Shown: positions 25,540 through 34,073, numbered from the stretch's first letter. The stretch is DNA of 34,745 bases from Methanobacteriota archaeon (GCA_023622545.1 JAMNZA010000072.1:1-34745), one strand, 5' to 3'. Program-made: numbers and translations. The notes: a model not told the origin generated them from the sequence alone.

Positions 25540-25719
25540 ATAATCTCTCCAAAAAGATATTTATACCTAAGATTTCGTTAATTTTTCAAATTAAATAAAC
25601 GACTACTTACCTAAATTAACATCCCTTTATAAGTTTTTCTAATATTTAATAAAAAGTTAAAACAAAATACATTAATATTCTATAATAATAGGAAATTATC
25701 CTAAGAAGGAAATTATTAT
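25540..25719. promoter_or_regulatory. Acs promoter region
   Basis: This 180-base A/T-rich gap lies between the LUD-fusion stop and the acs start. It contains a TATA-like ACTTATAAAGG (minus strand, about 25629-25639), implying a leader of about 65 bases for acs. AGGAAATTAT occurs twice in direct orientation, at 25690-25699 and 25707-25716. I see no gene here. Confidence 0.45.
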
Positions 25720-27717
25720 TTATTCAGAATACTTTAAGAGTATTTCAGAGAGATCGCTGACATCTATTTCAGAAACATCCTTTAAGTTTCTCTTACAGAA
25801 TGGACAAGTAGAAATTATTGCTTCTGCTTCAACTTCTATCGCGTCCTTAACTCTTTCTCTAGCCATAGCAATTGCTAACTCACCGAACAAGGATTTCACT
25901 CCACCGCCCGCACCACAACATCTTGAATTTTCTTTTGTTCTTTTCATTTCTACTAATTCAATATTTGGTATCACCTTTAGAATATCTCGTGGCTCTTCAT
26001 AGATTTTAAGGTGTCTACCCATATGGCAAGGATCATGGAAGGTCAATTTAATTTTATTTCCGTCTTTTATCTTCAATTTTCCTTCTTTGATAAGTTTAAG
26101 GAAGTATTGTGATGAATGAAGAAGTTTTAATTGAGATTCTTCAAAATTCGGATAATCCTTTAAGAATGTTCTAAGACATCCTGCACAAGAAAAGATTACT
26201 GTACTAACACCAGTCTGTTTTATCTTTTCCAGATTCTCCTTTGCAAGTTCTTTAGCTAATTCTTTTTCCCCTGTCCTCAAAGCAACTGATCCACAGCAAA
26301 CCTCTTCGATAAGAGCATAAGATACGCCTGCTCTTTCAAGGATTTTCATAGTTGAATCTTTAATATCTTTTTCTCTGTATAAGGCCATACAGCCCCTAAA
26401 GTATACGATATCTGTCCCTTTCTTAGTTTCGTTCTTTGATTTTTCACCAAAAGGATTTTTAGATTTTTTGATGTTTTCAATTATTTTTCTATGAGTTGGA
26501 AAATTCTTTTCAATTGAAGTAACTTCCTCTCTGATCCTTTCTGAATATTCGGAATTACCAATATCGACAGGACAAGATAACTCACAAGAATTGCATGTCG
26601 TGCAGAAATATAATCCATTCTCAAGGGCGGTATCAGGACTATCCAAAAAATAAGAAGCAGAAGTTCCTCTTCCTCCAAGGTAGCCTTTGTATCCATATTC
26701 ATTTCCTACGACATAGTATACTGGGCAATCAAGAAGACAATTGCCACAACCTATACAGTAAAATAAATTTTTGTAGCCCTTCTCAATAGCTTCTGTTCTG
26801 CCATTGTCAACAATAACAAGTATTACCTCTCCAGGTCCCTGCATCCCTTTGAATAACATTTTTTCTATATCAGCAGTCTTAGATATCCCCGCTATTATTT
26901 CAACATAGGAGGTTATAGGTGCCCCAGTTGCATAATAAGTACAAAGTTTAAGCATGTTTATTGCTTCTTCAATATTGGGGTAGAGCTTGTCTATAGAGGT
27001 AACAATTATATGTTTTTTTTCTCGCATTTGTACAAGATTGATATTGCCCTCATTATTGATAATTATTGCAGCACCTTCTTCTGCACAAATAGCATTTGCA
27101 CCAGTAATGCCGACCTTTGCCTTTTCTATATAGTTCCTGATTTTCTCTCTGCCAAATTTTGTGAGAGTAAGTGGATCTGGTTCCAGATTAATCTGAAAAG
27201 CATCTGAGAATATCTTTGCAATGTCATATCTTGAAAGATGGCACGCTGGGCCAGTGGGATGAGCAGGCTTCCCGTTAGATAATTGTATAATGTAATCCCC
27301 AAGATCTGTTTCGATAACTTCAATACCTTTTTCTTCAAGCTTTTCATGAAGGCATATTTCTTTTGTAACATTTGATTTTGATTTTACAACTAATTTTTCT
27401 TCTCCTATCTCATTAATGATATAATTAACAGCATCATCATTATCTTTAGCAATAAATACTTTGAATCCATTTTTTTCAAAATTCTTAATAGCTTGAGATA
27501 AGAGTTCTTTATTCCCAATTGAATATTCTCTCGATTTTTTTAATCTTTCTTTTCTAGAATCTAAATCTGGAAATAAAATCCTATTTTCATTTTGTCTATC
27601 TCGTGTTGTTTTGAAAGCTTTTCTTAGGGCAATAAGTTTTTCTTTATTCTTTAAAGGTTCATTTATTTTGTTTTTTAGATATTCTTCAGTGACCACTCTG
27701 GAAATTAATCTGGCCAA
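25720..27717 (-). CDS. LUD domain, two [4Fe-4S] clusters and two CCG domains fused (LutB/HdrD-like)
   Basis: This 665-residue soluble electron-transfer protein combines parts that are separate in lactate-utilisation operons. Residues about 70-305 form a LutB-type LUD domain (GITGANAICAEEGA near 203-216). Cysteines C321, C324, C327, C331 and C372, C375, C378, C382 bind two [4Fe-4S] clusters. Two CCG domains follow: C443, C474-C475, C511, C514, then C564, C600-C601, C638, C641. They resemble those of HdrB/HdrD and GlpC, which hold unusual iron-sulfur clusters for disulfide or quinone chemistry. No flavin oxidase domain is present. The start appears to be TTG at 27717 without a clear ribosome-binding site. 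Its donor and acceptor are unknown; a lactate-like 2-hydroxyacid role is only inferred. Confidence 0.88.
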   Translation of the reverse strand: MARLISRVVTEEYLKNKINEPLKNKEKLIALRKAFKTTRDRQNENRILFPDLDSRKERLKKSREYSIGNKELLSQAIKNFEKNGFKVFIAKDNDDAVNYIINEIGEEKLVVKSKSNVTKEICLHEKLEEKGIEVIETDLGDYIIQLSNGKPAHPTGPACHLSRYDIAKIFSDAFQINLEPDPLTLTKFGREKIRNYIEKAKVGITGANAICAEEGAAIIINNEGNINLVQMREKKHIIVTSIDKLYPNIEEAINMLKLCTYYATGAPITSYVEIIAGISKTADIEKMLFKGMQGPGEVILVIVDNGRTEAIEKGYKNLFYCIGCGNCLLDCPVYYVVGNEYGYKGYLGGRGTSASYFLDSPDTALENGLYFCTTCNSCELSCPVDIGNSEYSERIREEVTSIEKNFPTHRKIIENIKKSKNPFGEKSKNETKKGTDIVYFRGCMALYREKDIKDSTMKILERAGVSYALIEEVCCGSVALRTGEKELAKELAKENLEKIKQTGVSTVIFSCAGCLRTFLKDYPNFEESQLKLLHSSQYFLKLIKEGKLKIKDGNKIKLTFHDPCHMGRHLKIYEEPRDILKVIPNIELVEMKRTKENSRCCGAGGGVKSLFGELAIAMARERVKDAIEVEAEAIISTCPFCKRNLKDVSEIDVSDLSEILLKYSE

Positions 27718-27922
27718 TAATATAAATTTTACTATAATAAAGATAAGTTAGTTACCAAAAGTTTTAAATATATATTCATAAAAGTCCAATTATGGTTGAT
27801 TCTTTCGATATAATGTTTTTTCTATATCGAAAGTTTTATAAAAGGATTGGAGATACGTCAAAATCAACTATAAATATTAAAATTAGTTCCAAATATTGCA
27901 TTAATAATATGGAGGCAGTTAA
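27718..27922. promoter_or_regulatory. Divergent promoter region between LUD fusion and aldehyde dehydrogenase
   Basis: This 205-base region contains TATATATTTAAAAC (minus strand, near 27765) for the LUD gene. TATA-like sequences for the aldehyde dehydrogenase are at about 27835-27843 (TTTTATAAAAG) and 27868-27877 (CTATAAATAT). A perfect inverted repeat lies at 27802-27833. GGAGG at 27911-27915 is the ribosome-binding site for the ATG at 27923. No gene is visible. Confidence 0.55.
27802..27833. promoter_or_regulatory. Perfect 11-bp-arm inverted repeat, candidate operator
   Basis: The arms CTTTCGATATA and TATATCGAAAG are exact reverse complements separated by 10 bases. The 21-bp centre-to-centre spacing equals two helical turns, which suits a dimeric DNA-binding protein. 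The repeat borders a TATA-like box and lies between two divergent metabolic genes. The Lrp-type protein at 29434 is the nearest candidate ligand. An RNA hairpin is the alternative. Confidence 0.55.
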
Positions 27923-29407
27923 ATGGATGTTAAAGTTTACAAAAACTATGTAAACGGAAAATGGATTGATCCCGAAAATACCGGGTATGTTGATATTGTT
28001 AACCCTAGTACAGGAGATATAATAGCTAAGGCTCCTCTCTCTACAAAAGCTGAAGCCGACAAGGCAATAGAAGCTGCACACAATGCTTTCAAGCAATGGA
28101 GCCAGACTCCGGTGCCAAGGAGAGCAAAGCCACTATATAAATTGAGAGATATCTTCATGGATAATGAAGAAGAAGTATCAAAAATATTGGTGGAGGAAAT
28201 GGGAAAGTCTTTGCCTGACGCAAGGGCTGAGATGAAAAGATCTTTTGAGAACATAGAGGTCGCATGTGCAATGCCAATGCTTCAAATGGGAGATAAATTA
28301 GTAGGCAGTTCATTTGGAATTGATGGCGAAGTTCTAAGATTACCTATGGGAGTCTTTACAATGGTCGCACCATTTAACTTCCCTGCAATGGTTCCATTTT
28401 GGTTTATACCTTATGCAATTGCGACTGGAAATACAATTGTAGTAAAACCATCAAAACAGGTTCCAGGGACAATGATAAAAATTACTGAATATATTGATAA
28501 AATTGGATTACCACCTGGCGTATTTAATCTTGTTAACGGTGACAGAGTAGTTGCTGATTCATTTATTGATCATCCTAAAGTAAAAGGATTCTCTCTTGTC
28601 GGTTCTACAAATGTATGTAGAACTGTAGCAGAAAAATGTGCAAGAAATAACAAAAGATTCCAAGCTATGGGAAGTGCTAAAAATCATCTTATTGCAATGC
28701 CTGACGCAAAGGTAGACGAAGTTGTAAGAAATATGCTAACTTCTTGCTTTGGCTGTGCTGGTCAGAGATGTATGGCTTCTTCAGTACTTGTTGGCGTTGG
28801 TGACGAAATGTACAAGACTATTTGTGACAAGTTCGTCGAGGCAGCCAAGGGAGTCATAATGGCAAATCCACTTGATCCAAAGTACGCCGAAGAACCTATG
28901 GTAATGGGTCCAGTAATATCTAAGAAAGCTTATGATTTCATATACAAAATGATTGATGTCGGGATAAAGGAAGGAGCTAAACTTCTTTTAGACGGTAGGG
29001 GCGTTAAGGTTCCAGGGCATGAAAAAGGATTTTTCATAGGGCCAACAGTCTTTGCGGATGTTAAAGAAGGAATGGAAATACACAAAACTGAAATATTCGG
29101 ACCTGTCGTTTGTATCATGAAGGCAAAGAATCTTGACGAAGCAATTGGCATAATCAATAGACATCAATATGGAAACGGTGCATCAATCTACACCCAAAAC
29201 GGATACTGGGCCAGGGAATTCAAACTTAAAACAGAAGCTGGAATGTTAGGAATTAACATTGGTATTCCTGCACCAGTAGCTTTCTTACCTTTTGGTGGAA
29301 TGAAGAATTCACAGTTTGCTGATATTAAGGCTCAAGGCAAAGCAATTGTTAATTTCTACACTCAAGACAAGATTATAACAGAAAGATTCTGGCCAGAAGA
29401 AGATTAA
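27923..29407 (+). CDS. CoA-acylating aldehyde dehydrogenase, methylmalonate-semialdehyde dehydrogenase type
   Basis: This 494-residue enzyme belongs to the MMSDH branch of the aldehyde dehydrogenases, which convert (methyl)malonate semialdehyde to propionyl- or acetyl-CoA with NAD. The catalytic cysteine is C283 in CAGQRCMASS. The usual ELGGK glutamate motif is replaced by QAMGSAKNHLIAMPDA, the hallmark of this CoA-dependent branch. APFNFPAMVPFWFIP and FGGMKNSQF are typical too. GGAGG sits 7 bases before the ATG. It is divergent from the LUD fusion and followed by a convergent Lrp regulator. The true aldehyde is uncertain. Confidence 0.9.
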   Translation: MDVKVYKNYVNGKWIDPENTGYVDIVNPSTGDIIAKAPLSTKAEADKAIEAAHNAFKQWSQTPVPRRAKPLYKLRDIFMDNEEEVSKILVEEMGKSLPDARAEMKRSFENIEVACAMPMLQMGDKLVGSSFGIDGEVLRLPMGVFTMVAPFNFPAMVPFWFIPYAIATGNTIVVKPSKQVPGTMIKITEYIDKIGLPPGVFNLVNGDRVVADSFIDHPKVKGFSLVGSTNVCRTVAEKCARNNKRFQAMGSAKNHLIAMPDAKVDEVVRNMLTSCFGCAGQRCMASSVLVGVGDEMYKTICDKFVEAAKGVIMANPLDPKYAEEPMVMGPVISKKAYDFIYKMIDVGIKEGAKLLLDGRGVKVPGHEKGFFIGPTVFADVKEGMEIHKTEIFGPVVCIMKAKNLDEAIGIINRHQYGNGASIYTQNGYWAREFKLKTEAGMLGINIGIPAPVAFLPFGGMKNSQFADIKAQGKAIVNFYTQDKIITERFWPEED

Positions 29408-29431
29408 ATTTTTTTATATATTATTTTTTAT
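29408..29431 (+). terminator. T-rich transcript end after the aldehyde dehydrogenase
   Basis: T tracts of about 8 and 6 residues directly follow the stop codon, in a 26-base gap between convergent genes. This is typical of archaeal hairpin-free termination. Confidence 0.5.
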
Positions 29432-29433
29432 AA

Positions 29434-29895
29434 TCAAATATCTACTCGGATATCCTCTTTTATCTTTTTTATTATAACGTGAGTATTAGATCTTTCAATT
29501 TCTTTCATCGAGATAAATGTTTCAACAATTCTATTTAGATCTTCCATATTCTTTGCCCTTATTAAAACAACAAAATCATGTTCACCAATAAGAAAATATA
29601 CGCCCCAGACTCCTTGTATGCTCCTAAGCTTATCACCGATAAACTCGACATATCCTGGATTATAATGAGCTCTTACCAAAGATATGGCTAGGATACCCAT
29701 TCCTACTTTCTCAGGGTCGATAATAGCTGCAAATTTTTTTATTACTCCCCTCTCTTTCAAGTTCATTACTCTATAGTGTATAGTTGATTTAGAAACTCCA
29801 AGATCTTTTCCTAAAGTTTCAAAACTAATTTCTGAGTTATCTTGCAAAGCGTTCAATATTTTTATATCTATTTCATCTAAATTAGAGTTTTCCAT
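29434..29895 (-). CDS. Lrp/AsnC-family transcription regulator
   Basis: This 153-residue protein has an N-terminal helix-turn-helix (residues about 6-60, with LDEIDIKILNALQDN and VSKSTIHYRVMNLKERGVI) and a C-terminal RAM effector domain. Lrp proteins sense amino acids or related small molecules and bind dyad sites. The gene is convergent with the aldehyde dehydrogenase. The ATG at 29895 lacks a ribosome-binding site but has CTTTTAAATG about 25 bases upstream, so it is probably leaderless. It may control the neighbouring metabolic genes through the repeat at 27802; that is inference. Confidence 0.92.
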   Translation of the reverse strand: MENSNLDEIDIKILNALQDNSEISFETLGKDLGVSKSTIHYRVMNLKERGVIKKFAAIIDPEKVGMGILAISLVRAHYNPGYVEFIGDKLRSIQGVWGVYFLIGEHDFVVLIRAKNMEDLNRIVETFISMKEIERSNTHVIIKKIKEDIRVDI

Positions 29896-29958
29896 GGTAT
29901 TATTAAATCATTGTTCATTTAAAAGAGTACTTACTAGATTAAGAAGAAAAAAGAATAG

Positions 29959-30366
29959 TTAAATAAATCTTAATTTTTTTATTTTATATTCTCCATTTAC
30001 TATCTCAAATGTTACAGTTATTGCAACATTATCTTTTTGTTCGAATATGCCTTTGTAATGAATTATATAACCATTATTAATTGGTCTAATATCGTATAAT
30101 TCTCTTGAAATATACTTACCTGGATTCTGATAAAAATTATTTGTAAATTCAAAAAAAGAATTTTCTCTGAATGAATTCTTATAGGAATCTGTAAAATGTT
30201 CAGTAAACTTTTGGTAATTATTTTCGTTTAGTCCTTCCATAGTACTGTTCATAATAGGGTCTGTCATTTTTATTACTGTATCTTTGTCAAAGTCTTCATA
30301 TAAACTACATCCAGCAAAAATTGTCATTAAAAAGATTAAGAGAATGGTAGCAATTAATTTGTTCAT
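29959..30366 (-). CDS. Lipoprotein, DUF3887-like
   Basis: This 135-residue protein has a lipoprotein signal: a basic N-terminus, a hydrophobic helix and a lipobox-like IFAGC with C20 as the lipid-bearing residue. The mature part alternates helix and strand. It resembles the SnoaL/NTF2-like DUF3887 fold often found in archaeal and bacterial lipoproteins, but the match is by impression. It is likely anchored on the outer face of the membrane. A TATA-like AATTTATATTTTT lies about 40 bases upstream, just after the tRNA-Ser terminator. Function is unknown. Confidence 0.75.
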   Translation of the reverse strand: MNKLIATILLIFLMTIFAGCSLYEDFDKDTVIKMTDPIMNSTMEGLNENNYQKFTEHFTDSYKNSFRENSFFEFTNNFYQNPGKYISRELYDIRPINNGYIIHYKGIFEQKDNVAITVTFEIVNGEYKIKKLRFI

Positions 30367-30429
30367 ATACCTAATTAGATATTATATTTTTAAAGTTATT
30401 TGGGAAAAATATAAATTTAATAGCTTTCA

Positions 30430-30463
30430 AAATTTTTATATAAAATAAAAAATATATGATAAA
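30430..30463 (-). terminator. T-rich end of the tRNA-Ser transcript
   Basis: Directly after the tRNA 3' CCA on the minus strand comes TTTATCATATATTTTTTATT. A run of six T residues followed by further A/T sequence is a plausible terminator for the enolase-tRNA transcript. Confidence 0.45.
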
Positions 30464-30551
30464 TGGCGCCGAGGAAGGGATTTGAACCCTTGTGGTGGCG
30501 AGCACCAGCGGTTTTCGAGACCGCCGCCTTCCCAAGCTAGACTACCTCGGC
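30464..30551 (-). tRNA. tRNA-Ser (anticodon CGA), CCA encoded
   Basis: This class II tRNA folds well. The acceptor stem is GCCGAGG with CCTCGGC. The anticodon arm is GCGGT, loop CTCGAAA, ACCGC, giving anticodon CGA at 30515-30517, which reads UCG. The long variable arm TGGTG/CACCA confirms a class II tRNA, and the T arm is AAGGG/CCCTT with loop TTCAAAT. G73 is the discriminator and CCA is encoded at 30464-30466. No intron is present. The 5' end lies 1 base after the enolase stop codon, so the tRNA must be released from the enolase transcript or have a promoter inside that gene. Confidence 0.96.
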
Positions 30552-30552
30552 T

Positions 30553-31872
30553 TTAAAATGGAATTCTAAAGTTCTTACCTGCGTAGACTGCACTTTGTCC
30601 CATATACTCTTCAATTCTTAGCAGTCTATTATATTTGGCGCAACGCTCACTTCTTGAAGGGGCACCAGTTTTAATCTGTCCCGATGAAATGCCTACAGCA
30701 AGATCTGCAATCATTGTGTCCTCAGTTTCCCCACTTCTATGGCTCACTACAACTGAGTAACCGTTTCTGTATGCCATACTTGCTGTATCGATAGCTTCAG
30801 TTAAAGATCCTATCTGATTTACTTTTAATAATAGAGAGTTACAAGCACCTTTCTTGATACCTGTTGAAAGAATATTCTTATTTGTAACAAAAATATCGTC
30901 ACCTACGATTTGTATTTTCTTACCTAATTTTCTTGTTATTTCTACAAATCCATCAAAATCATCTTCGGCCATTGGATCTTCTATAGACACAATTGGATAC
31001 TTTGAACTAACATCAGCAAATAAATCTATTAGTTCTCCAGAGTCCATTTTTTTACCCATGGCGTTATACATTTTTGATTTTTCATCATAGAAAGTAGATG
31101 AAGCTGTATCTAGTGCAATTTTTACTGAATCTTTGTAGGATAGCTCTTCAATCGTTGACATAATTACTTCAAGGGGTTCAGAAATTTCTTTCATTGGAGG
31201 AGCGTAACCCCCTTCATCTGGAGCGTAACCCCCTTCATCTCCAACGTTTGTCGAGCTTTTTCCATATTTCTTAGCAATGATTTTTTTCATATGATGGTAT
31301 ATTTCAGCGCATATTCTCAAAGCTTCAGAGAATGATTTGGCTCCAACTGGCATTATCATGAACTCCTGAAAGTCAAGTTCATTTCCGGCATGCTCTCCAC
31401 CGTTGATAACATTCATCATAGGCACCGGAAGAACGTAAGTATTTAATCCCCCAATATATTGGTATAAGGGAAGATTTAGGGTGTCTGCTGCACATCTTGC
31501 AGCTGCAAGAGAAACAGAAAGTATTGAATTTGCACCAAGATTGCTTTTATTTTCTGTTCCGTCTTCTTCTATCATAATCCTGTCTATTTCTCTTTGTTTT
31601 CTTATATCCATCCCAATGAGAAGTGGTGTGATAGTTTCATTAACATTTCTTACAGCATTTAAGACTCCTTTTCCACCATATCTTTGATTTTTATCTCTAA
31701 GTTCTAAGGCTTCATTTTTTCCAGTTGATGCTCCAGAAGGTACTATGGCCGAACCATAGCCCTCTCCAGTAATAATTTCTGTTTCAATAGTTGGATTTCC
31801 TCGTGAATCAAGAACTTCTCTAGCTTTGATATCTATAATTTCAAACATCTCATAATCTTTTGCACTAAGCAT
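30553..31872 (-). CDS. eno: Enolase, with duplicated catalytic loop
   Basis: Enolase interconverts 2-phosphoglycerate and phosphoenolpyruvate in glycolysis and gluconeogenesis. The 439 residues contain AREVLDSRGNPT, VPSGASTG, NGGEHAGNELDFQEFM, SIEDPM, GDDIFVTN and VSHRSGETEDT. The loop carrying the catalytic acid normally reads GDEGGxAP once. Here it reads GDEGGYAP at 211-218, immediately followed by DEGGYAP at 219-225, encoded by an exact 21-bp tandem repeat. The ATG at 31872 has AGGTG 6 bases upstream, supporting a short extension before the usual MFEI start at residue 9. tRNA-Ser follows after 1 base. Confidence 0.95.
   Translation of the reverse strand: MLSAKDYEMFEIIDIKAREVLDSRGNPTIETEIITGEGYGSAIVPSGASTGKNEALELRDKNQRYGGKGVLNAVRNVNETITPLLIGMDIRKQREIDRIMIEEDGTENKSNLGANSILSVSLAAARCAADTLNLPLYQYIGGLNTYVLPVPMMNVINGGEHAGNELDFQEFMIMPVGAKSFSEALRICAEIYHHMKKIIAKKYGKSSTNVGDEGGYAPDEGGYAPPMKEISEPLEVIMSTIEELSYKDSVKIALDTASSTFYDEKSKMYNAMGKKMDSGELIDLFADVSSKYPIVSIEDPMAEDDFDGFVEITRKLGKKIQIVGDDIFVTNKNILSTGIKKGACNSLLLKVNQIGSLTEAIDTASMAYRNGYSVVVSHRSGETEDTMIADLAVGISSGQIKTGAPSRSERCAKYNRLLRIEEYMGQSAVYAGKNFRIPF
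31199..31240. repeat. Perfect 21-bp tandem duplication inside enolase
   Basis: Two identical 21-base units lie head to tail at 31199-31219 and 31220-31240. On the plus strand each unit begins GGAGCGTAACC and ends TTCATCT. The unit length is a multiple of three, so the enolase frame is kept, adding one extra DEGGYAP. Identity at every base suggests a recent event or an assembly artefact. Confidence 0.95.
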
Positions 31873-31920
31873 AAAAGCACCTTCATTAATTTAATAAATA
31901 GGTAAATTTTAAGGTTTTCC

Positions 31921-33999
31921 ATGATGATTGAAGACCTTCCACTACCAAGAGAATATATTAGTCTTCTTCAATCGAAAGGCTATTCTAAATTATACCCGCC
32001 GCAAGAAGAAGCAATTGATAAAGGTCTTTTGTCAGATAGAAATCTACTTTTTGCAATACCTACAGCATCAGGTAAAACCCTAATCGCAATTTTAGCTATT
32101 TTAAATAATAAAAATAAGAGTAAAAAGACCATCTATATAGTTCCTTTAAGGGCTTTAGCTGACGAAAAATACAAGGAATTTAAAGATCTTGGATTAAATG
32201 TGGGAATATCAACAGGTGATTACGATCATATTGATTATACACTAAAAAAATATTCAGTTTTGATATTAACAATAGAACGTTGTGACTCTCTTTTAAGAAA
32301 CGATACTAATTTTTTTGAAGATTTTTCATTGGTAATTTATGATGAAATACACTTGATCGATTCTCCAAATAGAGGTTCGACACTTGAGATAGTCATCTCT
32401 AAACTATTCGGTAAAAGAGTAATAGGGCTATCAGCAACTATTTCAAATGCAGATGAAATAGCTTTATGGCTAAAAGCAGTTCTGATAAAATCCGATTGGA
32501 GGCCTGTACCTCTAAAAAAGGGTATTCTTTTAGGAGAAACACTATTTTTTCAAAATGAAGAAAGAAATATCGGATTTGTAGAAGACCCAATTTATCAATT
32601 GTGTTTAGATTCTATAAAAGATGGAGGACAAGTTCTAATTTTTGTAAATAGTCGAAGGGCTGCAGAGTCTACATCGGACAAAATTGCAAAAAGATTTTCA
32701 ATAGTAAATAATGAGGGTAGTTTTTCCGATACAGTTTCAGGCAAGAAATTAGAAAAAATGTTTAGACATGGTGTTGGATTTCATCATGCTGGACTACTTA
32801 ACGAAGACAGAAAGAAAGTCGAAGAGTATTTTATTAATAACTCTATGAAAATAATAGTGGCGACACCCACTCTCGCAGCTGGAGTAAATCTTCCTGCAAG
32901 AAGGGTCGTAATAAAAGATTATTACAGATTTGATCCTAATTTTGGAGCAATAAAAATACCAAGAATTGAGATAGCTCAAATGATGGGGCGAGCTGGAAGA
33001 CCAAAATATGATTTAAGTGGAGAGGCTATACTAATTGCAAAAAACGAAGAAGAAAAAAATTTTTTATTCAAGGAGTACATTGAATCTGACCCTCTTCCAG
33101 TATCTTCAAAATTAGCATCTGAAGGTGGACTAAGGGCACATATTCTATCGCTTATAGCCTCAGGATTTGTTAAGGATAAGGATAATCTCCATAATTTTTT
33201 TAATACAACATTTTATGCATCTAAGGAGAATTCTGAATTAATTATTCCATTAATAGATAAGGCTCTTGATTTTTTGATAGAAAATAATTTGTTAGAGGAT
33301 GATTTTTCTCCTACGCCCTTAGGTTTTCTCGTTTCTAAATTATACATTGATCCAAAATCTGCGATTATAATGAAAGAGGGCATATTAAAAGATAAATTTA
33401 GTGACATTGGAATACTGCATCTCTTGTGCTCTACTCCCGATATGCCTATTCTTTATCTTAGAAAAAAAGAATTTGAAGCTTATAGTGAGGCTCTATCTGA
33501 TTTTTGGGAGAAAATAATAACAGAAATCCCTGATACTTTTTATGAAGAAGCAGATTTCGAATTTTTCATTTCACAATTCAAAACTGCAATGCTTTTCAAT
33601 GATTGGATAAATGAAGAAAAAGAAGAATTGTTAGTTCAGAAATATAGAATTGGAGAAGGGGATTTGCAAAGACTTAGAGAGAACATGGATTGGCTTCTGT
33701 ATTCTTTTGAGAGAATATGTCATATCTCAAAAAGAGATGCTTCTCAAGTTAAATCATTAAGAACAAGGGTAAAATACGGAGTTAAAGAAGAATTATTAGA
33801 TCTTGTAGAGATTAAAGGTATCGGTCGAATAAGAGCTAGAAAATTATACCAAGAAGGTATAAAAAGTAAGGAAATGATAAATATTAATAATTTACCTTTA
33901 ATCAAAAAGATATTGGGAGAAAAAATTGCTGGAAATCTTATTTTGGGTAGTGACTTTGAAGAAGGCAGATTAAAGCAAACAAGAATAGATGATTATTAG
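31921..33999 (+). CDS. hel308: Hel308 superfamily 2 DNA helicase
   Basis: Hel308 is a 3'-5' DNA helicase acting at stalled replication forks and recombination intermediates. The 692 residues are full length. The Q-motif region LYPPQEEAIDKG is followed by Walker A PTASGKT (47-53), the DEIH box (141-144), GLSATISN (motif III), FHHAGLL, TPTLAAGVNLPARR and MMGRAGRPKYD (motif VI). The ratchet and C-terminal helix-hairpin-helix parts follow, the latter at LVEIKGIGRIRARKLYQEG. The promoter lies in the 48-base gap shared with the divergent enolase gene, and the mRNA is near-leaderless. Confidence 0.96.
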   Translation: MMIEDLPLPREYISLLQSKGYSKLYPPQEEAIDKGLLSDRNLLFAIPTASGKTLIAILAILNNKNKSKKTIYIVPLRALADEKYKEFKDLGLNVGISTGDYDHIDYTLKKYSVLILTIERCDSLLRNDTNFFEDFSLVIYDEIHLIDSPNRGSTLEIVISKLFGKRVIGLSATISNADEIALWLKAVLIKSDWRPVPLKKGILLGETLFFQNEERNIGFVEDPIYQLCLDSIKDGGQVLIFVNSRRAAESTSDKIAKRFSIVNNEGSFSDTVSGKKLEKMFRHGVGFHHAGLLNEDRKKVEEYFINNSMKIIVATPTLAAGVNLPARRVVIKDYYRFDPNFGAIKIPRIEIAQMMGRAGRPKYDLSGEAILIAKNEEEKNFLFKEYIESDPLPVSSKLASEGGLRAHILSLIASGFVKDKDNLHNFFNTTFYASKENSELIIPLIDKALDFLIENNLLEDDFSPTPLGFLVSKLYIDPKSAIIMKEGILKDKFSDIGILHLLCSTPDMPILYLRKKEFEAYSEALSDFWEKIITEIPDTFYEEADFEFFISQFKTAMLFNDWINEEKEELLVQKYRIGEGDLQRLRENMDWLLYSFERICHISKRDASQVKSLRTRVKYGVKEELLDLVEIKGIGRIRARKLYQEGIKSKEMININNLPLIKKILGEKIAGNLILGSDFEEGRLKQTRIDDY

Positions 34000-34073
34000 A
34001 CAATATAAACCATAAGTTTAAATAATATATATGCTTATTATTGTTATATTTTAATGATTAATGGGGAATATTT

